Assembly: GCA_028291125.1 (NCBI GenBank)
Contig: JAQGIN010000491.1
Location: 1-9,459 of the forward strand
Length of the DNA: 9,459 nucleotides
From: Caulobacter sp.
GTDB lineage: Bacteria; Pseudomonadota; Alphaproteobacteria; Caulobacterales; Caulobacteraceae
Direction: 5' to 3'
The position numbers and the translations under genes were made by a program. Below, one piece after another: positions 1 through 5,924 of this stretch; positions within the stretch are counted from its first letter, which is position 1; every line of letters begins with the position of its first letter. The notes beneath the pieces are model-generated. The model was given only the letters and a program-made list of their open reading frames with translations, searched no databases and was not told where the DNA came from.

Positions 1-572
1 CCCTCGACGCTGGAGACCAGGCTGTTGAGCCAGTTCGAGCTCAGCAGATAGGACTGCTTCATGACGTCGAACATCGGATTGGTCGCCCAGTCCGGGTCGG
101 AAAACCGCTTGTCGCCCTTGCCGGGCGCGACCACCGGCTCGGTCGGCTCGCCGGTCATCCGCCGGGCCGAGGATTCCCACAGGTCCATATAGCGGGCGAA
201 CAGGTCGGCCTGGGCGCGCAGCAGCCGGTCGGGCTGGGCGGCCAGGTGGCCCATGACCTCGGTCAGGGCCGGGGCGACGTGGAACGGGTCGGGGCTGAGG
301 GCGGCGGGGCGGTCGACCTGGCGCAGGGCGGCCTCGGCGATCGCGCCCTGGGCGGTGACCGCGGCGCGGGCCAGATTGGCCGACAGGGCCTCGACCATCT
401 GCCGTTGCTCGGGTGACAGGAAGGTCTCGATGGTCCGGGCCGGGCCGGGCGCGGCGGCCCGCGGCTCCGGCGGCGCCGATTCGGTCTTGGCGACCTTCGG
501 AGCCGCTTGGGCGGCCTTGGCCGCCTTGGCTTTCGCCTTGCCGGGTTTGGAAGGGGTCTCGGCCTTGGCCAT
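1..572 (-). CDS. phaC: Class I polyhydroxyalkanoate synthase, N-terminal part (cut by window edge)
   Basis: PhaC polymerises (R)-3-hydroxyacyl-CoA, usually 3-hydroxybutyryl-CoA, into storage polyester on the surface of cytoplasmic granules. Reading the minus strand from the ATG at 572-570 gives 190 codons with no stop before the window edge. The recognisable part is residues 157-181, containing RFSDPDW, NPMFDVMKQSYLL and SSNWL, which is the conserved N-terminal block of class I/II synthases. The Cys-Asp-His catalytic domain would lie beyond position 1 and cannot be checked. The start is supported by GGAGGA just upstream. Residues 1 to about 45 are a low-complexity Lys/Ala/Pro tail that is not part of the family core. 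The gene is divergent from the lipoprotein at 668, with 95 bp between them. The family call is firm; intactness of the whole gene is unknown. Confidence 0.9.
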   Translation of the reverse strand, partial: MAKAETPSKPGKAKAKAAKAAQAAPKVAKTESAPPEPRAAAPGPARTIETFLSPEQRQMVEALSANLARAAVTAQGAIAEAALRQVDRPAALSPDPFHVAPALTEVMGHLAAQPDRLLRAQADLFARYMDLWESSARRMTGEPTEPVVAPGKGDKRFSDPDWATNPMFDVMKQSYLLSSNWLNSLVSSVE

Positions 573-667
573 GGGCGTTCCTCCGGCGGGTCGGTAGACC
601 GCTGCGCGCCTAAACAACGCGCGCGGCCTTTCGTTCGTCGCGATCATCGCATAAGACCGGAGACAAG

Positions 668-1105
668 ATGAACGGTGAAACTGGCAAAATCGTACGGCTT
701 GGCGCGCTGCTCTGCGGCGCGGCGATCGCCGTGAGCGCCTGCGCCAACCCGTTCAAGCCGCCGCCGGCCGACAAGACCTCGCCGGTGGCCGCCGAGACCG
801 ACCGCGCCGCCCGTCACGGCAAGCTGCCGCGCTTCGCCGACATTCCGGCGGTGCCCACCGACGTGCGCAGCCCCACCGAGTACAAGACGGCGGTGACCGG
901 CCAAGAGCAGGTCGCGGCCGAGCTGCGCCGCCAGACCGCGCCCAACACCTTCGAGCTGAACAACACCGACGCCTTCGCCGCCCGCGCCCGCTCCAAGGCC
1001 AAGGCGCCGCCGCCCGTGGACACCACCGAGGCCGATCGCGCCGCCACCGACGCCTTCGTGAAGGCGGCGCGCGCGCGAGCTAGCGCGCCTTCGTCGCCGC
1101 GCTAA
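668..1105 (+). CDS. Small predicted outer-membrane lipoprotein, function unknown
   Basis: This 145-residue protein is not one I recognise. The N-terminus has a lipoprotein signal: a charged start (K7, R10), a hydrophobic stretch over residues 11-22, and a lipobox V-S-A-C with the acylated cysteine at C25. Residue +2 after the cysteine is Ala, not Asp, so by the usual Lol rule it would go to the outer membrane. The mature part is about 120 residues, rich in Ala, Pro, Arg and Thr, with a segment FADIPAVPTDVR (56-67) and a disordered-looking C-terminus. It has no transmembrane helix after the signal and no enzymatic motif. The ATG is preceded by GGAGA at good spacing. It is flanked by divergent phaC and, 110 bp downstream, the aminotransferase gene. 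Strong third-position GC supports a real gene. Confidence 0.8.
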   Translation: MNGETGKIVRLGALLCGAAIAVSACANPFKPPPADKTSPVAAETDRAARHGKLPRFADIPAVPTDVRSPTEYKTAVTGQEQVAAELRRQTAPNTFELNNTDAFAARARSKAKAPPPVDTTEADRAATDAFVKAARARASAPSSPR

Positions 1106-1138
1106 GGTCGACGAAGGCATAATCTTCCTGCAACTGGC

Positions 1139-1167
1139 TTGGCTGCACCCCGCTCGGGGTCTATCCA
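1139..1167 (+). promoter_or_regulatory. Candidate housekeeping promoter for the aminotransferase-hom unit
   Basis: TTGGCTG (1139-1145), a 14-nt gap, then TCTATCCA (1160-1167) loosely fits the Caulobacter housekeeping pattern TTGMCGS-N10-14-GCTANAWC. The spacer and first -10 base hold a perfect palindrome, ACCCC-GCTC-GGGGT (1147-1160), which could instead be a short terminator stem for the lipoprotein gene, although no T-run follows. The -10 match is poor, so this is tentative. Confidence 0.25.
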
Positions 1168-1215
1168 TGCCCGACATTCGCTCCCGACGCGCCGGAGCGG
1201 CGCAAAGAGCCTTTC

Positions 1216-2436
1216 ATGAACACCGATTTTCACCGTATCCGCCGTCTGCCGCCCTACGTCTTCGAGGAGGTCAACAAGATCAAGGCGCGCCTCCGCGCCG
1301 AGGGCACGGACATCATCGACTTCGGCATGGGCAATCCCGACATGCCGACGCCCAAGCACATCGTCGACAAGCTGATCGAGACCGCCCGCGACCCCAAGGC
1401 TGGCCGCTACTCGGCCTCGAAGGGCATTCCCGGCCTGCGCAAGGCGATGGCCGGCTATTACGACCGCCGGTTCGGGGTGAAGCTCAACCCCGACACCGAG
1501 GTGATCTCGACCCTCGGCTCGAAGGAAGGCTTCGCCAACCTCGCCCAGGCCCTGACCGCCCCGGGCGACGTGATCATCTGTCCGAACCCGGCCTATCCGA
1601 TCCACGCCTTCGGCTTCATCATGGCCGGCGGGGTGATCCGCCACGTGCCGGCCCTGTCGCCCGAGGAGTATCTGTCCAACATCAGCCGGGCGGTGAAGCA
1701 CTCGGTGCCGCCGCCCAGCGTGCTGATCCTGTCCTATCCGTCCAACCCCACGGCCCAGTGGGTGGACCTGGACTTCTACAAGGACGCCGTCGCCCTGGCC
1801 AAGAAGCATGACCTGCTGGTGATCAGCGACGTGGCCTATGGCGAGATCTATTTCGACAACAACCCGCCGCCGTCGATCCTGCAGGTCGAGGGGGCCAAGG
1901 ACATCGCCGTCGAGGTCAATTCGCTGTCCAAGACCTACGCCATGGCCGGCTGGCGGGTCGGCATGGTGGTCGGCAACGCCCGCATCTGCGCCGCCCTGGC
2001 GCGGGTGAAGTCCTATCTGGACTACGGCGCCTTCACCCCGGTGCAGGTGGCCGCCGCCGCCGCCCTGAACGGGCCGCAGGACTGCGTCGACGAGATCCGC
2101 GCCATCTACAAGGGCCGCCGCGACGTGCTGGTGTCGTCGATGCAGCGGGCCGGCTGGGACATCCCCAGCCCGCCGGCGTCGATGTTCGCCTGGGCCAAGA
2201 TTCCCGAACAGTACAAGGACGCCGGCTCGATGCTGTTCTCGCGGCTGCTGATCGAGGAGGCCGGCGTCGCCGTCGCCCCCGGCATCGGTTTTGGCGAATA
2301 TGGCGAGGGCTATGTCCGCATCGGCCTGGTCGAGAACGAGCACCGCATCCGCCAGGCCGCCCGCAATGTGAAGAAGTTCCTCGCCAACGCCGACACCATC
2401 CTGGCCAAGGCCCACAACACCATGGCCGCGCAGTAG
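1216..2436 (+). CDS. PLP-dependent class I/II aminotransferase (AlaC / LL-DAP aminotransferase-like)
   Basis: This 406-residue cytoplasmic enzyme belongs to aminotransferase fold type I, the COG0436 group that includes AlaC-type alanine aminotransferases and proteins labelled LL-diaminopimelate aminotransferase. Visible landmarks are substrate-side G37-M-G-N40, the PLP-ring residue N177 in SYPSNPTA, D205 and Y208 in SDVAYGE, the Schiff-base lysine K239 in NSLSKTYAMAGWRVG, and the carboxylate-binding R368 in YVRIG. The family usually has NPTG; here it is NPTA. Length is normal for the family. The ATG at 1216 is preceded by AAAGAG a few bases upstream and gives a conserved-looking N-terminus. 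The stop lies 14 bp before the ATG of hom, so the two are probably co-transcribed, which fits a role in aspartate- or alanine-family amino acids. The exact amino donor and acceptor cannot be read from sequence. Confidence 0.93.
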   Translation: MNTDFHRIRRLPPYVFEEVNKIKARLRAEGTDIIDFGMGNPDMPTPKHIVDKLIETARDPKAGRYSASKGIPGLRKAMAGYYDRRFGVKLNPDTEVISTLGSKEGFANLAQALTAPGDVIICPNPAYPIHAFGFIMAGGVIRHVPALSPEEYLSNISRAVKHSVPPPSVLILSYPSNPTAQWVDLDFYKDAVALAKKHDLLVISDVAYGEIYFDNNPPPSILQVEGAKDIAVEVNSLSKTYAMAGWRVGMVVGNARICAALARVKSYLDYGAFTPVQVAAAAALNGPQDCVDEIRAIYKGRRDVLVSSMQRAGWDIPSPPASMFAWAKIPEQYKDAGSMLFSRLLIEEAGVAVAPGIGFGEYGEGYVRIGLVENEHRIRQAARNVKKFLANADTILAKAHNTMAAQ

Positions 2437-2450
2437 AGACCTTGAAGAGC

Positions 2451-3740
2451 ATGACCCAGAAAACCTGGCGCGTCGGCGTCGCGGGCCTCGGCACCGTCGG
2501 CGGCGGCCTCCTGCAGTTCCTGGCCGAGCGACCCGACTTCGCCCCGGCCGGCGACCGGGCGGTGGTGACGGCGGTGTCGGCGCGCTCGCGCTCGCGGCCG
2601 CGCACGGTCGACATCTCCAGCCTGGTCTGGTTCGACGACCCGGTGGCCCTGGCCGCCTCGCCGGAGATCGACATCTTCGTCGAACTGGTCGGCGGCTCGG
2701 ACGGTCCGGCCAAGGCGGCGGTGGAGACGGCGCTGAAGGCCGGCAAGCCGGTGGTCACCGCCAACAAGGCGCTGATCGCCGAGCACGGGGCCGAACTGGC
2801 CGCCTTGGCCGAGGCGGCCGGCGTGCCGCTCTTGTTCGAAGCGGCGGTGATGGGCGGCACCCCGGCGGTGAAGATGCTGCGCGAGGCGATGGTCGGCGAC
2901 GATGTCGACGGCGTCGCGGGCATCCTCAACGGCACCTGCAACTTCATCCTCAGCGAGATGGAGGCCACCGGCCGCTCGTTCGCCGAGGTGCTGCGCGAGG
3001 CCCAGGCCATGGGCTACGCCGAGGCCGACCCGACCATGGATGTCGGCGGCTTCGACGCCGGCCACAAGATCACCATCCTGGCGGCCCTGGCCTTCGGCTG
3101 CGCTCCCAACTTCGCGGCCGCCGAGATCGAGGGCATCGGCGCCGTCGAGCTGCTCGACATCAAGCTGGCCAAGGACCTGGGTTACCGCATCAAGCTGGTG
3201 GCCTCGGCCTCGCGCACCGCCGACGGCGTGGCGGTGACCGTGCACCCGTCCCTGACCCCGCTGAGCCACCCGCTGGCCCAGGCGGGCGGGGCGCTCAACG
3301 CCCTGTTCATCGAGGGCCGCCGCATCGGCCGGATCTTCATCCAGGGCCCCGGGGCCGGGGCTGGCCCGACCGCCGCCGCCGCCGCCGCCGACATCGCCGA
3401 TGTCATGACCGGCGCCAGCCGGCCGGTGTTCCAGGCCCCGGCCGGAGCGCTGAAGCCGTTCATCTCGGTCGATCCAAGCCGCAGCGTCGGCAAGGCCTAT
3501 CTGCGGATCATGGTCCGCGACGAGCCGGGGGCCATCGCCGCCATCTCCGAGACCCTGGCCGAATGCGGGGTGTCGATCGACAGTTTCCTGCAAAAGCCCG
3601 TCGAGGGGGCAGGGGGCGTGCCGATCGTGCTGGTCACCCACGCGACGCCGGAATCGACGCTGCTGGACGCGATTAGCCGCATCGAAAAACTGCAGGCCGT
3701 GCTAGAGCGACCGCGACTTTTGCGCGTCGCGCGCATCTAA
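2451..3740 (+). CDS. hom: Homoserine dehydrogenase, monofunctional, with C-terminal ACT domain
   Basis: The enzyme reduces aspartate-4-semialdehyde to homoserine with NAD(P)H, the branch point to threonine and methionine. From the ATG at 2451 it has 429 residues: a Rossmann domain with GLGTVGGG (12-19), TANKAL (103-108), the catalytic domain with GILNGTCNFIL (157-167), YAEADPTMDVGGFDAGHK (189-206) carrying the active-site acidic residues and K206, and GAGAGPTA (301-308). A C-terminal ACT domain spans about 349-425, the usual seat of threonine feedback inhibition. No aspartokinase domain is fused. A TTG at 2442, three codons upstream, is an alternative start; I prefer the ATG because the conserved sequence begins soon after it, but neither has a strong ribosome site. 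Residues 308-313 are six Ala encoded by six GCC triplets, where the family motif normally has PTASA. Confidence 0.95.
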   Translation: MTQKTWRVGVAGLGTVGGGLLQFLAERPDFAPAGDRAVVTAVSARSRSRPRTVDISSLVWFDDPVALAASPEIDIFVELVGGSDGPAKAAVETALKAGKPVVTANKALIAEHGAELAALAEAAGVPLLFEAAVMGGTPAVKMLREAMVGDDVDGVAGILNGTCNFILSEMEATGRSFAEVLREAQAMGYAEADPTMDVGGFDAGHKITILAALAFGCAPNFAAAEIEGIGAVELLDIKLAKDLGYRIKLVASASRTADGVAVTVHPSLTPLSHPLAQAGGALNALFIEGRRIGRIFIQGPGAGAGPTAAAAAADIADVMTGASRPVFQAPAGALKPFISVDPSRSVGKAYLRIMVRDEPGAIAAISETLAECGVSIDSFLQKPVEGAGGVPIVLVTHATPESTLLDAISRIEKLQAVLERPRLLRVARI

Positions 3741-3793
3741 AAGCCCGCGAGATCGCGGCGCCACATGGCCTCACCAAGGGCTGGGAGACGCTG

Positions 3794-4747
3794 ATGCCTT
3801 CGAAGACCCTGGACCGCTCGCTGGTCCTGGACGCCGTCCGCGTGACGGAAGCCGCCGCCATCGCTTCCTGGACCATGGTCGGCCGCGGCGACGAAAAGGC
3901 CGCCGACCAGGCCGCCGTCGACGCCATGCGCAACGCGCTGAACGAGCTGAACATCAACGGCGAGATCGTCATCGGCGAGGGCGAGCGCGACGAGGCGCCG
4001 ATGCTCTATATCGGCGAGAAGGTCGGCACCGGCAAAGGCCCGGCCATCGACATCGCGCTGGACCCGCTGGAAGGCACCACCCTGACGGCCAAGGCCATGC
4101 CCAACGCCCTGGCGGTGATGGCCTGGGCCCCCAAGGGCACGCTGCTCAACGCCCCCGACACCTATATGGACAAGATCGCCTGCGGGCCGGGCCTGCCGGC
4201 CGGGGTCATCGACCTGGACAAGTCGCCGGCCGACAACGTCCGGGCGATCGCCGCCGCCAAGGGCGTCGCGCCCGAGCAGATCACCGTCTGCGTGCTGGAC
4301 CGCCCCCGCCACGCCGAGATCATCGCCAGCGTCCGCTCGGCCGGGGCCCGGGTCTATTTGATCACCGACGGCGACGTGGCCGGGGTGATCAACACCACCG
4401 ACCCGTCGACCGGCGTTGACCTCTATGTCGGCTCCGGCGGCGCGCCTGAGGGCGTGCTGGCCTGCGCGGCGCTGAAATGCGTCGGCGGCCAGTTCCAAGG
4501 CCGGCTGGTGTTTCGCAACGCCGACGAGCGGGCCCGCGCCGCCAAGTGGGGCATCACCGAGCTCGACAAGAAGTACGACCTGCACGACATCGTCCGCGCC
4601 GACGCCATCTTCGCCGCCACCGGCGTCACCTGGGGCACCCTGCTGGACGGGGTCACCTACAAGGACGGCTTCGTTCGCACCCACACCCTGGTGATGAATT
4701 CGTCGACCGGCACGGTGCGCGAAGTGCGCATGAAGCGGAAGGTTTAG
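3794..4747 (+). CDS. glpX: Fructose-1,6-bisphosphatase class II
   Basis: GlpX hydrolyses fructose 1,6-bisphosphate to fructose 6-phosphate and phosphate, a committed step of gluconeogenesis, in the cytoplasm. The 317-residue protein has the family's normal length. Metal- and substrate-binding residues known from E. coli GlpX are present: D33 in RGDEKAAD, E62 in IGEGERDEAPML, D90 and E93 and T95 in DPLEGTT, and E219 in GGAPEG. GGGAG lies 7-11 bases before the ATG. The gene begins 53 bp after hom and ends 100 bp before fbp, which encodes the unrelated-sequence class I enzyme for the same reaction. Class II enzymes in autotrophs can also act on sedoheptulose 1,7-bisphosphate; no carbon-fixation gene is seen here, so that role is not supported. 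Confidence 0.96.
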   Translation: MPSKTLDRSLVLDAVRVTEAAAIASWTMVGRGDEKAADQAAVDAMRNALNELNINGEIVIGEGERDEAPMLYIGEKVGTGKGPAIDIALDPLEGTTLTAKAMPNALAVMAWAPKGTLLNAPDTYMDKIACGPGLPAGVIDLDKSPADNVRAIAAAKGVAPEQITVCVLDRPRHAEIIASVRSAGARVYLITDGDVAGVINTTDPSTGVDLYVGSGGAPEGVLACAALKCVGGQFQGRLVFRNADERARAAKWGITELDKKYDLHDIVRADAIFAATGVTWGTLLDGVTYKDGFVRTHTLVMNSSTGTVREVRMKRKV

Positions 4748-4757
4748 GCTCCGCCTC

Positions 4758-4779
4758 GCTCGACGGCTTGTCGTCGAGC
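4758..4779 (+). terminator. Perfect 8-bp hairpin after glpX; terminator-like or processing stem
   Basis: GCTCGACG (4758-4765) pairs exactly with CGTCGAGC (4772-4779) around the 6-nt loop GCTTGT, starting 11 bases after the glpX stop. No T-run follows, so it is not a classical intrinsic terminator. It could attenuate, protect a 3' end or be an RNA-processing site between the two phosphatase genes. Confidence 0.45.
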
Positions 4780-4784
4780 CGTCA

Positions 4785-4814
4785 TTGGCCCGCGATCGTC
4801 CGATTGGCTAAGGT
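4785..4814 (+). promoter_or_regulatory. Candidate promoter for fbp
   Basis: TTGGCCC (4785-4791), 15 nt, then GCTAAGGT (4807-4814) resembles the Caulobacter housekeeping promoter, with the GCTA core intact but the second half of the -10 mismatched and the spacer one base long. It sits between the glpX hairpin and the fbp start, where an internal promoter would be expected. Confidence 0.35.
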
Positions 4815-4847
4815 CGGGGCGAATCCCGCCGCTTTCCGAGATCCTGA

Positions 4848-5822
4848 ATGACCACCCTGACCGACCTCGCCGGCTATCTCGCCTCGGAATCCGCCGATGA
4901 GGCGGTCAAGGAGGTGGTCGTCGTCATCGCCCAGGCGTGCGCGCGGATCAGCCGGGTGGTCGCCTCGGGCGCGATCCTGGGCAACCTGGGAGCGGCGGGC
5001 CAGGTCAATGTCCAGGACGAGGAGCAGAAGAAGCTCGACCTGATCACCAACGACATCCTCAGCGAGGCGCTGCAGGGCTGCCCGGCCGTGGCCGGCCTGG
5101 CCTCGGAGGAGCTGGAGGCGATCGAGACCACCGGCCGCCAGGGCGGCTTCCTGGTCACCTTCGATCCGCTGGACGGCTCCAGCAACATCGACGTCAACGT
5201 CTCGGTGGGGACGATCTTCTCCATTCTTCCGGCTCCGGACGGACAGATCCCGACCGAGGCCGACTTCCTGCTGCCCGGTCGCCGCCAGGTCGCCGCCGGC
5301 TACGCCGTCTATGGCCCGCAGACCATGCTGGTGCTGACCCTGTCGGGCGGCGTCGTCGCCTTCACCCTCGACGCCGACGGCGCCTGGCTGCTGACCCATC
5401 CGAACCTGGCCATCGCCGCCGACACCGCCGAATTCGCCATCAACATGTCCAACCAGCGCCACTGGGCCGAGCCGGTCCGGCGCTATATCGACGGCTGCCT
5501 GCGGGGCAAGGACGGCCCGCGCGGCAAGAACTTCAACATGCGCTGGGTGGCCTCGATGGTCGCCGACGTCCACCGCATCCTGATGCGCGGCGGCGTCTTC
5601 CTCTATCCGTGGGACGCCCGCGAACCGGACCGGGCCGGCAAGTTGCGCCTGCTCTACGAGGCCAATCCGATGGCCCTGATCGTCGAGCGGGCGGGGGGCA
5701 AGGCCACCGACGGCCAGACCGCGATCCTCGACCTGCAGCCCGTCAAGCTGCACCAGCGGGCGCCGGTGGTGCTGGGCTCGGCCAACGAGGTCGACCAGGT
5801 CGTTGCGGCGACCGCGGCCTAG
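4848..5822 (+). CDS. fbp: Fructose-1,6-bisphosphatase class I
   Basis: This catalyses the same reaction as GlpX, releasing phosphate from C1 of fructose 1,6-bisphosphate, but it belongs to the class I family. The 324-residue protein carries the metal-binding sets ASEE (85-88), FDPLDGSSNID (105-115; D106 and D109 are ligands) and KLRLLYEANPMA (265-276; E271 is a ligand), plus MRWVASMVADVHR (231-243) and HQRAPVVLGS (302-311). Nothing essential is missing. The ATG at 4848 has only a weak upstream GAGA. The gene follows glpX at 100 bp and precedes recJ at 102 bp; hairpins in both gaps and a promoter-like site before it suggest partly independent expression. Class I enzymes are typically AMP-inhibited in enterics; whether this one is cannot be told here. 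Confidence 0.96.
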   Translation: MTTLTDLAGYLASESADEAVKEVVVVIAQACARISRVVASGAILGNLGAAGQVNVQDEEQKKLDLITNDILSEALQGCPAVAGLASEELEAIETTGRQGGFLVTFDPLDGSSNIDVNVSVGTIFSILPAPDGQIPTEADFLLPGRRQVAAGYAVYGPQTMLVLTLSGGVVAFTLDADGAWLLTHPNLAIAADTAEFAINMSNQRHWAEPVRRYIDGCLRGKDGPRGKNFNMRWVASMVADVHRILMRGGVFLYPWDAREPDRAGKLRLLYEANPMALIVERAGGKATDGQTAILDLQPVKLHQRAPVVLGSANEVDQVVAATAA

Positions 5823-5846
5823 GCTGCGGCCGGGACTGACGCAGCC
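5822..5846 (+). terminator. Hairpin at the fbp stop codon, terminator-like
   Basis: GGCTGCG (5822-5828) pairs perfectly with CGCAGCC (5840-5846) across an 11-nt loop, beginning on the last base of the fbp stop codon. There is no T-run. A second possible stem, CCGGGG (5845-5850) with CCCCGG (5865-5870), shares two bases with it, so the two cannot both be fully paired. Confidence 0.35.
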
Positions 5847-5924
5847 GGGGCGCATGGAGCGAATCCCCGGAACCGGATAGACTCGTCCGATGCCCACCCC
5901 CATCCAGCCCAGGATCGTCTAGCC

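Noticed and set aside
253..613. Plus-strand frames over the first 600 bases
   Set aside because: They are antisense shadows of phaC, whose conserved block is unmistakable on the minus strand.
1102..2415. 437-codon antisense frame over the aminotransferase, and a similar 443-codon frame over hom (2310-3641)
   Set aside because: Same GC-bias shadow. Both conflict with full-length conserved enzymes on the plus strand.
3372..3389. Six GCC triplets in hom as a phase-variable repeat
   Set aside because: It encodes six Ala within the conserved GAGxxPTA region. A triplet repeat would not shift frame, and such runs are common at this GC.
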